Below are positions 1 through 7,439 of a DNA stretch of 22,529 nt, piece by piece. Location: positions 1-22,529 of the forward strand of contig JACPSX010000172.1 in NCBI GenBank assembly GCA_016193065.1, read 5' to 3'. The stretch's first letter is position 1. Each line of letters opens with the position of its first letter. A model generated the notes under the pieces. That model had not been told where the DNA came from. It did not search any database and saw nothing but the letters and a program-made list of their open reading frames with translations. Both the position numbers and the translations under genes were made by a program. This stretch comes from Candidatus Tectimicrobiota bacterium. Its GTDB lineage: Bacteria; JACPSX01.

Positions 1-486
1 ACGGAGGGGATCCGGCCGGGAGTCATCGCCTGTTCCCATCACCTGGGACGCTGGCGTCTGTCGGATGAAGGGGGGACCGATCGCTGGGCTTCGGCCCTGG
101 TCTCCATTACACGAGAGGAGAGTTCCTGGTTCCTGCGCCAGATCAAAGGGGCGGGGCCCTTCCCGAGCGAGGATCCGGATTCGCAGCGGATCTGGTGGGA
201 AGAGGCCGGCGTGCACCAGAATCTCACCTTCGCCGTGCAGCCCGACCCGGTAAGCGGCCAGCACTGCTGGCACCAGAAGGTGCGTGTGGAGCGAGCTCGA
301 TCGGAAGACCGCTACGGCGATGTGCGCGTCGACACGAAGCGGGCTTTTGAAGTCTACAAACGCTGGCTCGCGATGACCCGGCCCGCCCCCGGACCCGGGA
401 ACCTGCGCCGTCCCCTTTGGCTGTTGCGCCCCCTGAAGCCCACGCCGGAGGCTTACTGTTGCAAAACAGCCCGGACGGGAGACTAA
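1..486 (+). CDS. C-terminal part of a molybdopterin-dependent oxidoreductase (DMSO reductase family)
   Basis: The reading frame is open from the first base to a TAA at 484-486, giving 161 residues with no start, so the gene begins outside the window. The fragment opens with a PGVIACSHHLGRWRL stretch and continues with IWWEEAGVHQNLTFAVQPDP and a HCWHQKVRV segment. These resemble the C-terminal molybdopterin-dinucleotide-binding domain of the DMSO reductase superfamily, where such loops hold the pterin cofactor and the last strand packs against the active site. The substrate cannot be named from this piece; arsenate, thiosulfate/polysulfide, formate or aldehyde-type members are all possible. 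The last residues (CCKTARTGD) look less conserved and may be a lineage-specific tail. The next gene follows after about 105 nt on the same strand. Family membership is fairly sure, substrate unknown. Confidence 0.78.
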   Translation, partial: TEGIRPGVIACSHHLGRWRLSDEGGTDRWASALVSITREESSWFLRQIKGAGPFPSEDPDSQRIWWEEAGVHQNLTFAVQPDPVSGQHCWHQKVRVERARSEDRYGDVRVDTKRAFEVYKRWLAMTRPAPGPGNLRRPLWLLRPLKPTPEAYCCKTARTGD

Positions 487-591
487 TTAGCGCACTTCGC
501 CCGCCGCAAGGGCGGCGGTTGGTTGGGCGCGGGGGCCGCACGCCTGACAGGACGCCAGTGGGCCGGATCCAAATCTGATAGCGAGGCTGAT

Positions 592-1800
592 ATGAGAACC
601 GACTACGCCTTCGAGATGTCCGCGGCCAACCTGCGGTTCGGCGCGGGCGCCACCCGTGAGGTCGGGATGGACCTGGCCGAGCTGGGCGTCCGCCGAGTCA
701 TGGTCCTCACCGACCCGAATCTGAAGGACCTTCCCCCGGTGCACACGGTGCGCGAGTCGCTCCGACGGGAGAAGATCGATCAGGCCCTGTTCGACGGCGT
801 CCGTGTCGAGCCCACCGACGTGTCGTTCAAGCAGGCGGTCGACTTCGCCGTTGAGGGCGGGTTCGATGCCTTCGTGGCCGTGGGCGGCGGCTCCACGATC
901 GATACAGCGAAGGCCGCGAACCTCTACAGCACCTATCCCGACGACTTCCTGGTCTATGTGAACGCCCCCATCGGTGCGGCGAGGCCGGTGCCGGGGCCGC
1001 TCAAGCCCCTGATCGCGGTCCCTACCACGGCCGGCACGGGCAGCGAGACTACGGGCGTGGCCATCTTCGATCTCTCGGATCAGCACGTCAAGACCGGCAT
1101 CGCGCATCGGCGGCTGAAACCGACCCTCGGCATCGTCGACCCGGAGAACACCCGCATCATGCCCCCGATCGTGGCGACCTGCACGGGGCTGGACGTCCTC
1201 TGCCACGCGCTTGAGTCCTACACGGCCATCCCCTATGTCCGGCGGCCACTTCCGGAGCGTCCGATCCTTCGGCCCGCCTACCAGGGCTCGAATCCGATCA
1301 GCGACATCTGGGCGCTGAAGGCCGTCGAACTGGCGTCGAAACACCTCATTCGCGCCGTTGCGGATCCCGGCGACGACGAGGCCCGAAGCGCCATGCTGCT
1401 CGCCTCGAGTATGGCCGGAATGGGCTTCGGCAGCGCCGGCGTGCATCTCTGCCATGGAATGTCCTATCCGGTTTCGGGCATGGTTCGCGACTTCAAACCG
1501 AAGGGCTTTGTCTCCGACCACCCGATCGTGCCGCACGGACTGTCGGTCTTTCTTACCGCGCCCGCCAAGGTTCGCGATCCCGAGACACAGGCAGGACCCC
1601 TGCTGGCGGACCGTCTCGTGGCACTGATGAAGCAGCTTGAGCTGCCCAACGGCCTCAACGCGATCGGCTACACGGAAGATGACATCCCGGCCCTGGTCAC
1701 GGGCACGCTGCCGCAGCAGCGGATCACCAAGCTGTCGCCGCGGCCGGCAGGAAGGGATGAACTGGCCGCGCTGTTCAGGCATTCGATGCGCGCCTGGTGA
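592..1800 (+). CDS. Iron-containing alcohol dehydrogenase, hydroxyacid-oxoacid transhydrogenase (HOT/ADHFE1) type
   Basis: This 402-residue protein is a group III Fe-dependent dehydrogenase. It shows the NAD-binding GGGSTIDTAK (residues 98-107), the PTTAGTGSETT loop (144-154), and likely metal ligands Asp201, His205 (in CHALESYT), His288 (CHGMSYPVSG) and His315 (VPHGLSV). The MSYPVSGMVRDFKP and C-terminal PALVTGTLPQQRITKLSPRP segments are characteristic of hydroxyacid-oxoacid transhydrogenase, which transfers hydride between 4-hydroxybutyrate-like hydroxyacids and 2-oxoglutarate. The reading frame is open upstream to 523, but ATG 592 fits the family N-terminus; a weak GCGAGG lies ahead of it. 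From memory of the family, about 20-25 residues (the PERHLEAA region) seem missing just after LTAPAKVR near residue 328, within the helical C-terminal domain. It could equally act as a simple short-chain alcohol dehydrogenase. It converges on the minus-strand operon 61 nt downstream. Confidence 0.84.
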   Translation: MRTDYAFEMSAANLRFGAGATREVGMDLAELGVRRVMVLTDPNLKDLPPVHTVRESLRREKIDQALFDGVRVEPTDVSFKQAVDFAVEGGFDAFVAVGGGSTIDTAKAANLYSTYPDDFLVYVNAPIGAARPVPGPLKPLIAVPTTAGTGSETTGVAIFDLSDQHVKTGIAHRRLKPTLGIVDPENTRIMPPIVATCTGLDVLCHALESYTAIPYVRRPLPERPILRPAYQGSNPISDIWALKAVELASKHLIRAVADPGDDEARSAMLLASSMAGMGFGSAGVHLCHGMSYPVSGMVRDFKPKGFVSDHPIVPHGLSVFLTAPAKVRDPETQAGPLLADRLVALMKQLELPNGLNAIGYTEDDIPALVTGTLPQQRITKLSPRPAGRDELAALFRHSMRAW

Positions 1801-1861
1801 CCTTTCGCGGCTTCGGACTATGAACTTTTCTGTGGGGTGCGGCGCAACCTGGCTGTGTTGC

Positions 1862-2386
1862 TCAAGGCCCAGTGTCTGGTGGGGGCTTGGAAATGTTCTT
1901 GAGATAAGGAATCAGCCCATCCGAAGAAATGATATCGAGAAGGAATTCCGGTATCGGTATTCCTTGATGTGCTTTTCCGGAATTCAAATTCTCAATTTTG
2001 CCATTGACAAGATCTATTTCTAGCTCATCTCCTTCATTCACCCCAGCGCTTATTCCCCGGCACTCTATGAGAGGAAGGCCGACATTGATCGCGTTCCGAT
2101 AAAATATTCTCGCGAAGAATTCCGCGAGTATCACGTTCACATTTGCTGCCTTTAAAGCCACCGGCGCCCACTCTCTCGCTGAACCTCCCCCGAAATTCTT
2201 TCCTGCCACAATACAACCGCCGCCTGACAGCTTTTGCAGAAAAGCGGGGTCATAATCTCTTAAGGCGATTTTTGCCAACTCCTCAGGCTTCGTTGAAGTC
2301 ACGTATTTGCTTGAAGTAATCGAATCCGTGGTCACATTATCTCCGTATTTCGCCCTTACCACGCTCCTTATGGCTAAGAGACCCAT
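1862..2386 (-). CDS. LeuD-like small subunit of an aconitase-family hydro-lyase (possible DmdB-type)
   Basis: The 174-residue product matches the swivelling small subunit of isopropylmalate isomerase-type hydro-lyases: an N-terminal YGDNVTTDSITSSKYV strand, then GGCIVAGKNFGGGSAREWAP (residues 56-75) and FFARIFYRNAINVGLPLIEC (90-109). It should pair with the LeuC-like large subunit encoded at the head of the same operon. The diagnostic loop is unusual: LeuD and homoaconitase small subunits normally read NFGCGSSREHAP, whereas here Cys is Gly, Ser is Ala and the His before Ala-Pro is Trp (residues 64-75). This loop contacts substrate in the family, so the change points to a different substrate from isopropylmalate. 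The start is supported by AGAAGGGAG just upstream. The gene lies 137 nt after the lyase gene, the widest gap in the operon, and its last residues (about KPPPDTGP) run to the edge of the lower-GC block, so the native C-terminus may have been altered. Confidence 0.82.
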   Translation of the reverse strand: MGLLAIRSVVRAKYGDNVTTDSITSSKYVTSTKPEELAKIALRDYDPAFLQKLSGGGCIVAGKNFGGGSAREWAPVALKAANVNVILAEFFARIFYRNAINVGLPLIECRGISAGVNEGDELEIDLVNGKIENLNSGKAHQGIPIPEFLLDIISSDGLIPYLKNISKPPPDTGP

Positions 2387-2523
2387 GTTTCTCCCTTCTG
2401 CGATTGTGCAAGGCTCTGCCGGAACTATCGCTGATGATCTTTGCCCGCCTCGAGCCTCGGCCGCCGCCGGCCTTTCTCTATAAAGATGGCTTCATCCTAA
2501 TTTCTCTACTATGTGCAAATACT

Positions 2524-3411
2524 CTATGTGCTGCTGACTTGAAGATTGAACTTTTTTTCCAATTCGTTTATCTTTTCAATCCCCATGAGCCCGGATATCT
2601 CGCTAAGGGAAACCATCTTTGAGAGAGACTCCTCTATTGAGCCATTCTCTTTAAATTCTCTCAGCACACTCCTGAAAGCGACAGGGGCAACCTTAAACAG
2701 CACCTGTACAATCGCCATGTTAATTCCCAATTCCTCCAGGCCAGGTCTTGTAAACATCCCCATCTTGGCCGACGGCGGCAGTATGGCTGATGACACCCAT
2801 CCATCAATGCTCCGCCTTATCTCTTTCAATTCATCTATATTTTTCGGAGTTTCAACTGTAATTATATCGGCCCCCGCTTCCCTGTAGATCTTGGCCCGGC
2901 GGATCGCCTCCTCCAAACCGTAAACCGAATTCACATCCGTCCTGGCCTTTATTACCAGCCCTGATTCGGATGCTTCCCGGATAGCCTTAATCTTATAGGC
3001 CATTTCTTCCGCGCTTATGAATTCCTTCCCCCCAAAGTGTCCGCATTTCTTCGGGAATACCTGATCCTCCAGATGGATCCCTGCCGCCCCTGCAATTTCC
3101 AGTTCTTTTACCGTCCTCCAGACATTCAGGGGGTTGCCATAGCCGGTATCTGCGTCGACCATTACGGGAATATCCACACAATTCGCCATATATTTGGTCA
3201 TCATCACCATTTCACTCATCGTGACCAGTCCAACATCAGGCTGCCCTAGTAAGCTCGCCGCAACTCCAAAACCCGTCAACCAGATAGCCTCAAAACCCTC
3301 CTTTTCAACCACCTTCGCGGAAATACCATCATAAGCAGCGACCATAATTAGCATCTGTTTTCTGCTCAATAATTCTCTCAACCTTCTTGCCATTTCGGCC
3401 GATTTTCCCAT
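2524..3411 (-). CDS. Isocitrate lyase/PEP mutase superfamily carbon-carbon lyase (2-methylisocitrate lyase or 2,3-dimethylmalate lyase-like)
   Basis: This 295-residue enzyme has the family's TIM-barrel signatures: VAAYDGISAKVVEKEGFEAI (residues 24-43), the Mg-binding VDADTGYGN (85-93), HLEDQ (113-117), and the catalytic loop FPKKCGHF (119-126) whose KKCGH places it with the true lyases (methylisocitrate, dimethylmalate and isocitrate lyases) rather than PEP mutases. It should cleave a substituted malate or methylisocitrate-type acid into pyruvate or glyoxylate plus a carboxylic acid. An ATG exists at 3417, but AGGAGG sits only one base before it and seven bases before the ATG at 3411, so 3411 is the likelier start. 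It is 31 nt downstream of the binding-protein gene and shares the operon with the LeuC/LeuD-like pair. That pairing favours a 2,3-dimethylmalate-lyase-like role over the methylcitrate cycle, as no citrate synthase or MmgE/PrpD is present. Oxaloacetate decarboxylase is an alternative. Confidence 0.86.
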   Translation of the reverse strand: MGKSAEMARRLRELLSRKQMLIMVAAYDGISAKVVEKEGFEAIWLTGFGVAASLLGQPDVGLVTMSEMVMMTKYMANCVDIPVMVDADTGYGNPLNVWRTVKELEIAGAAGIHLEDQVFPKKCGHFGGKEFISAEEMAYKIKAIREASESGLVIKARTDVNSVYGLEEAIRRAKIYREAGADIITVETPKNIDELKEIRRSIDGWVSSAILPPSAKMGMFTRPGLEELGINMAIVQVLFKVAPVAFRSVLREFKENGSIEESLSKMVSLSEISGLMGIEKINELEKKFNLQVSST

Positions 3412-3442
3412 TTTCATTCCTCCTGTTGGTAGAGGGCGCCGG

Positions 3443-4441
3443 CTAGTTTCTAAGACCCAACTCTTTCTGGGCCATTTCCAGGTACTTCAGATTAATAAAT
3501 TTCCGATAATCCGGAAATGGCGAGGAGATCAAGCCTGCCATTTCCATGAGCACCATCACCTGTTTCATCCCTTCTGGACTTATTTCTCCATCTTGAGAGA
3601 GTGAGCCTAATTTATTCAGATAATCCAATATACGGCCTCCGATTTCCCGCTCCATCGATTCTCTTTTGACTAGGATGTCGATGGCCTTCTCTCTATTCGC
3701 ATTTCCTACCAACCATCGATTGGCTCTTATCATTGCCTTCACATATCCGGTTACAGCATTGGGATTTGCAGCCGCATAATCCGTATTCACGCCAACAACC
3801 AACTGATAGACATCTTTTCCATACTCCCCGATGCCAGCGAGTTTCAAAAAGCCCTCGTCCATTGCCTTAAATCCAGCCGTTGGCGATAGAATGGCCGCAT
3901 CAATCCTACCGGCCTTTAATCCCAGGTATCGTTCTCTTGTGGATCCGACCGTAAGCATAGTGTAATCAGTCTTCGCCAAGCCTTCTTCTTTTAAAATCGC
4001 TTCTGCGATTGTCGTGCTACCCCCGGGGCCTCCCGTGCCGATCATAGCCCCTTTTAGGTCCTTAACGGACCGATACTTTGGTAGCGCGACTAGACTTGAA
4101 GCGTCGTTCTTGATTACGACGGATACGATCGCGATCTTTGCTCCTTGCTTAGCTGCCAATATGGCGGCATCAGGAGCGGGGATGGCAATCGGTGTGGAAT
4201 TTGCGACCACGGATTGGACTGTCACGGAACTTCTCCTGAGTTCTGTAAATTCGACGGCTAGCCCCGCTTCGGAAAAATAACCGTTTTCCAGGGCAACCAA
4301 AATTGGCCAGGAGAGCGTGCCGAGAATTTGTGTACTGCTGGCGAGCCTTGTCGCGGCGAGTGATTTGGAACTACTCAGGAGAAACAAAGAAACGAGAGTA
4401 AGTAGGACCGTTAGTACCTTCTTAAGCGTACCGGGTTTCAT
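3443..4441 (-). CDS. ABC transporter periplasmic substrate-binding protein, NitT/TauT (NMT1/SsuA-like) family
   Basis: The 332-residue product begins with a basic N-terminus and a long hydrophobic core (about residues 6-29, ending SKSLAA), a Sec signal peptide. The mature part has the periplasmic-binding type 2 layout: LSWPILVALENGYFSEAGLAVEFTEL near the start, an APDAAILAAKQGAKIAIVSVV strand, the hinge segment YRSVKDLKGAMIGTGGPGGSTT, and a C-terminal NREKAIDILVKRESMEREIG helix region. It should capture a small organic anion in the periplasm. The start is well supported by GGGGAGGG about 6 nt before ATG 4441. It sits between the LeuC-like and lyase genes with gaps of 16 and 31 nt, so it is probably co-transcribed and delivers the substrate or a precursor of this pathway. 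No permease or ATPase accompanies it, so it must share a transporter encoded elsewhere. The ligand cannot be read from sequence. Confidence 0.85.
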   Translation of the reverse strand: MKPGTLKKVLTVLLTLVSLFLLSSSKSLAATRLASSTQILGTLSWPILVALENGYFSEAGLAVEFTELRRSSVTVQSVVANSTPIAIPAPDAAILAAKQGAKIAIVSVVIKNDASSLVALPKYRSVKDLKGAMIGTGGPGGSTTIAEAILKEEGLAKTDYTMLTVGSTRERYLGLKAGRIDAAILSPTAGFKAMDEGFLKLAGIGEYGKDVYQLVVGVNTDYAAANPNAVTGYVKAMIRANRWLVGNANREKAIDILVKRESMEREIGGRILDYLNKLGSLSQDGEISPEGMKQVMVLMEMAGLISSPFPDYRKFINLKYLEMAQKELGLRN

Positions 4442-4457
4442 TCGGATCCCTCCCCTT

Positions 4458-5717
4458 TCACTCCCCGAGGAATTTTCTCGGATCTGTCATCTCCCCGCTC
4501 GCCGCGGACGCCGCAACCGTAGCCGCCGAGCCGAGATAAATCTGTGCCGATGGACTCCCCATCCTTCCCCGAAAATTTCTCGATCCACTACTGATGCAGA
4601 CTTCCCCATCCCCCAATACACCCATATGTCCTCCACCACAGGGTCCACAACTGGAGTTGCATAGGATCGCCCCAGCTTCTAAGAACGTATCAATAATCCC
4701 TTCCTTTATCGCGTTCTGGTAAATTTCTACAGAGCCGGGGAAAATTAGAAACCGCGTATCCTTTGGGATGGTTCTCCCTTTCAATATCTTCGCCGCGATT
4801 CGTAGGTCTTCCATTCTCCCATTCGTGCACGTGCCTAGAAACGCCTGATCAACGTGTATCCCTTCTACCTCTGATATCGGCTTTACATTGTCCGGGCTAT
4901 GAGGACAGGCAACCAGAGGAGTCAATTGCGAGGCGTCAATGTGGAGTGTTTGACTGTACTTGGCATCATCATCACTGCGCACAACGGTGAAGGGCATTCT
5001 TGATTTCTCCCGCACATAATCGGTCATTTTGTCATCGGGCTCGATAATCCCGTTTTTGGCTCCAGCTTCCACGGACATATTGGCTAGCGTTATACGACCA
5101 TCAATGGTTAATTCCCCGATCGCCGTACCCGCAAATTCCAAGGCTTTATAGGTAGCGCCGTCAACCCCCAGCTCCTTGAGTATCGATAACATGATATCCT
5201 TGCCAAAGATTGAAGAGTTGAATTTGCCATCAATTCTCACAAGAATTGTCTCCGGGACTCTGAACCAAAGGGTCCCTTTTGCCAATACATAAACCATTTC
5301 CGTCGCGCCAATTCCGATTGCAACCGCACCAAAAGCGCCATGGGTTACAGTGTGGGATTCCACCCCCACGATTAATTCTCCTGGTCTTATATGGCCAGTC
5401 TCGGGCAGAACCACGTGCATGATTCCTCTATGAGGATAGAAATACTTAATCCCACAGTCCTTGACAAATTGATTTGTCTCTTTGACATTATCAGCTTTCC
5501 ATGTTGCGCTTGGCGGCGAGAAATGGTCTATGACGACAACAACGCGCTCCACATCCCATATCCCGGCGCCGACTTCTTTCAGCCCCCTATAGATTGAGGG
5601 CGTGGTAATTTCCTGCATTAAGGCCAGATCAATATTTGCATCTATGATGTCGCCGGCCCTAACAGACTCTCTCCCCGATGCCCTGGCAAAAATCTTTTCT
5701 GTGATGGTCATTCCCAT
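4458..5717 (-). CDS. LeuC-like large subunit of an aconitase-family hydro-lyase (possible DmdA-type)
   Basis: This 419-residue protein is the catalytic, [4Fe-4S]-binding large subunit of an isopropylmalate isomerase/homoaconitase-type dehydratase. Three cluster cysteines are in place: Cys297 in LGTCTNGR and Cys357 and Cys360 in NSSCGPCGG. Other family marks are VVVIDHFSPPS (60-70), GVESHTVTHGAFGAVAIGIGATE (118-140) and RNFRGRMGSPSAQIYLGS near the C-terminus. Length matches the roughly 420-residue archaeal/clostridial LeuC2 and DmdA class rather than the longer proteobacterial LeuC. AAGGAAG six bases before ATG 5717 supports the start; an internal ATG two codons later would give MTITEKIFA. It is the first gene of the minus-strand operon with a LeuD-like partner as the last gene. 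No leuA or leuB lies nearby, so leucine synthesis is unlikely. 2,3-Dimethylmalate dehydratase, citramalate/mesaconate or homoaconitate hydratase activity are the reasonable candidates. Confidence 0.88.
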   Translation of the reverse strand: MGMTITEKIFARASGRESVRAGDIIDANIDLALMQEITTPSIYRGLKEVGAGIWDVERVVVVIDHFSPPSATWKADNVKETNQFVKDCGIKYFYPHRGIMHVVLPETGHIRPGELIVGVESHTVTHGAFGAVAIGIGATEMVYVLAKGTLWFRVPETILVRIDGKFNSSIFGKDIMLSILKELGVDGATYKALEFAGTAIGELTIDGRITLANMSVEAGAKNGIIEPDDKMTDYVREKSRMPFTVVRSDDDAKYSQTLHIDASQLTPLVACPHSPDNVKPISEVEGIHVDQAFLGTCTNGRMEDLRIAAKILKGRTIPKDTRFLIFPGSVEIYQNAIKEGIIDTFLEAGAILCNSSCGPCGGGHMGVLGDGEVCISSGSRNFRGRMGSPSAQIYLGSAATVAASAASGEMTDPRKFLGE

Positions 5718-5758
5718 TTCATTCTTCCTTCATGTGGATCTCAGACCGCTTCATAATG

Positions 5759-5817
5759 CTGCTAGCCCGCTTACTGTCCCTTATGGTACTGGGAGAATTC
5801 CCCGTGGAGGCTAGCAG
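5759..5817 (-). promoter_or_regulatory. Inverted repeat in the leader of the LeuC-like operon
   Basis: CTGCTAGCC at 5759-5767 pairs perfectly with GGCTAGCAG at 5809-5817, a 9-bp inverted repeat around a 41-nt loop, 42 bases upstream of the LeuC-like start. It is too widely spaced for a plain terminator and has no T run. It could be a two-half-site operator or the closing stem of a structured leader RNA. Function is inferred only from position and symmetry. Confidence 0.35.
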
Positions 5818-5966
5818 TTGACTCTCCAAACCTCTCCGCTTTGGATGCCGCCGCCGGACTAAGAAATGCCAAATCCACTCTAGGAAGACCTCCGCAGAGT
5901 GTCTTTACTGGATCGGAATTTCTAGACCTGGATGTTCTGGGAAAATCGCCTTCAATTGTTGAGGTT

Positions 5967-5985
5967 TTTATAGGATTGTCACAAT
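5967..5985 (-). promoter_or_regulatory. Operator-like palindrome next to a TATAAA box, upstream of the LeuC-like operon
   Basis: On the minus strand the sequence reads ATTGTGACAAT (5985-5975), a palindrome of two 5-bp arms, followed three bases later by TATAAA (5972-5967). A short palindrome abutting a -10-like hexamer about 250 nt ahead of the first gene is consistent with a repressor site over a promoter. The TNGTNNNACNA shape is the kind bound by FadR/GntR-family regulators. No regulator gene is in the window, and no convincing -35 element is visible, so confidence is low. Confidence 0.3.
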
Positions 5986-6126
5986 AATTCGTTTGGGCCA
6001 TTTTACTGGTTAAATTGCACTACCGTTTTTCCTCTCATGCTTCTCTAATAGGGTGTTTTGCTTGCTGACGCGATAACCCTTTTCCGGCTATCTCCTCAGT
6101 ATCACGCACTGAACGCATATAGGCGC

Positions 6127-6156
6127 TTGTCAACGCCCCTCTGTCTCGCTTAAAAT
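6127..6156 (+). promoter_or_regulatory. Sigma-70-like promoter candidate
   Basis: TTGTCA (6127-6132) and TAAAAT (6151-6156) are separated by 18 bases, five of six matches to each consensus hexamer. It points towards the M23-family gene at 6522, which would give a leader of about 360 nt, longer than usual. Prediction from sequence only. Confidence 0.35.
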
Positions 6157-6521
6157 CTTCGCGCAGCGGCTTTTGGGAAGAATGACAACTCCAATGAGTG
6201 ACAAGACCCTGCAAGCGCACGGCCTAGAGCCGCGCCGGTCGCCAGAGCCGTCGCGAATCTTTGTGTGGAGCGTGCAGAGGGGATGCCAAGAGACAACAAA
6301 GCGAAACCTCGCCCGGAGGACCGCAGAAGCCATGGACCGAAAGGGCACTGCGACGGTATGGCATGGCCGGAGGACGACAACTGCGGTGTGAGGAGCAGTG
6401 ACGATGGGTGAAATTCCGGCTCATTCCCACTTCGAAGCAATCAGGGCAGTGCGTCCCGTTCGGGTGCTCCCCGACTTGTTCAGGAGCCTATCAGGAAACA
6501 GCGGTTGAGGGAGGAAACTCC

Positions 6522-7409
6522 ATGAGGAGGTTCTTGATTCTCTTTTGCTTGTTGAGCGCGCTGGCACTGACGGCCCCTCCGGTGGAAACGCAAATGCGCG
6601 GGGGGAAGGGGTTCAAGGGCGAGGGTATGGGTGGCGGAACGATGGGTGGTGGCCCGTCCGAGAGCACGGGATCGGGACTCCGCCTGCCGCCCGAGATCGT
6701 CGGCGCCTTCGCTCCGAGAGGGGCCACGATGGAGCACATGAAGGCAAAGGGGTTTTTTGCCACCGGGCTGGAACCCGTCTACCCCAAGGAGGCAAAGTGC
6801 CTCGAGGTTGAGTCAACCTTCGGATCCTGGACTCGGAGCGACGGCAGCTATCGCTCGCGCCAGTTCTATTTCGGTTATCACGGCGGCATGGACATTCCGG
6901 CCCCTGAAGGCACTCCGATCCTGGCCGTCGCCGCTGGCACGGTCGTCCACAAGTTCGTGGGTACAGGAATCGGAGGGATCGGAGTGGTCCTGCAGCATGC
7001 GCCCCAAGATACCGGCCTGCCGTCCTGGACCTATACGGAATACAAACATCTCCGCGAGATGGCGGACGTGAAAATCGGCCAGCGGGTGGAGATGGGCGAG
7101 GTCATCGCCCACGCCGGCGACACCGGTACTAGGGGAGGGCACTACGGCGAGGCGGGATTCTCGCATTTGCATCTGTCGGCGTACTTCAGCTTACAGAAAG
7201 ACTTCATAACCGCGCTGTTCTTCGCGCCCGTCGATGGCCAGTGGCTGGATCCCCTGGCCCTGTTCCGGGGACCGCCCTTGAGCTCCGCGGAGATCCACGA
7301 TCTCCCCGGTGACCGGAAGAGAGTCCGGTTCGCCTACAAGACCAGCGACGGAAAGGTGGTGCCGGAAGGAGCCAAGCTCATTTGGCCTTTTGCCTGCAAA
7401 CCCCGCTGA
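6522..7409 (+). CDS. Secreted M23-family (LytM-type) metallopeptidase domain protein
   Basis: The 295-residue protein starts with a signal peptide (MRRFLILFCLLSALALTAPP), then a short Gly/Met-rich linker with three GGG runs (residues 25-45), then a conserved leader region and a peptidase M23 domain. Zinc-ligand motifs are present: His120 and Asp124 in GYHGGMD, and HLH at 215-217 in FSHLHLS, with the typical GTPILAVAAGTVV strand (130-142) and GQRVEMGEVIAHAGDTG (186-202). All four canonical positions are kept, so it may be an active endopeptidase acting on peptidoglycan cross-links in the periplasm; some M23 relatives instead act as regulators. The frame is open upstream to 6408, but ATG 6522 has GGGAGGAAA seven bases ahead and begins the signal peptide, so it is preferred. 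It stands alone; the MFS gene follows after 117 nt. Confidence 0.82.
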   Translation: MRRFLILFCLLSALALTAPPVETQMRGGKGFKGEGMGGGTMGGGPSESTGSGLRLPPEIVGAFAPRGATMEHMKAKGFFATGLEPVYPKEAKCLEVESTFGSWTRSDGSYRSRQFYFGYHGGMDIPAPEGTPILAVAAGTVVHKFVGTGIGGIGVVLQHAPQDTGLPSWTYTEYKHLREMADVKIGQRVEMGEVIAHAGDTGTRGGHYGEAGFSHLHLSAYFSLQKDFITALFFAPVDGQWLDPLALFRGPPLSSAEIHDLPGDRKRVRFAYKTSDGKVVPEGAKLIWPFACKPR

Positions 7410-7439
7410 CCCCGACCGTCGAATGGCAAAGCGGGGGTT
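7399..7439 (+). terminator. Possible stem-loop at the end of the M23 gene
   Basis: AACCCCGCT (7399-7407) can pair with AGCGGGGGTT (7430-7439) with one bulged base around a 22-nt loop. The stem starts within the last codons of the peptidase gene and there is no following T run, so it would be at best a weak or Rho-assisted terminator. Confidence 0.22.

Larger units (their letters stand above)
5718..6521. other. Intergenic stretch between the divergent LeuC-like operon and the M23 gene
   Basis: About 800 bases contain no gene I can support. The left part (to about 6000) is the leader of the minus-strand operon and holds two inverted repeats listed separately. Open frames of 60-96 codons occur on both strands; the least bad are 5771-6001 (-, 76 codons, no ribosome site ahead of its ATG) and one from ATG 6182 (+, about 69 codons, just downstream of a promoter-like element). 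Neither resembles a known family and both have atypical Arg/Ser-rich translations. Composition rises from AT-rich to GC-rich between about 6000 and 6250, marking the edge of the lower-GC block. Confidence 0.5.

Noticed and set aside
487-1782. 431-codon minus-strand open frame opposite the Fe-ADH gene
   Set aside because: It is an Arg/Gly/His-rich shadow frame of a clearly conserved plus-strand gene in GC-rich DNA, with no motif of its own.
3411-3417. ATG 3417 as start of the lyase gene
   Set aside because: AGGAGG is only one base ahead of it; ATG 3411 has the proper seven-base spacing.
1862-5717. Leucine biosynthesis operon (leuC/leuD)
   Set aside because: No leuA or leuB, a lyase and a periplasmic binding protein in between, and a non-canonical LeuD substrate loop.
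5771-6001. 76-codon minus-strand ORF ahead of the LeuC-like gene as a leader protein
   Set aside because: No ribosome site at its ATG, no family resemblance, and it covers the operator-like repeats; kept only as part of the intergenic description.
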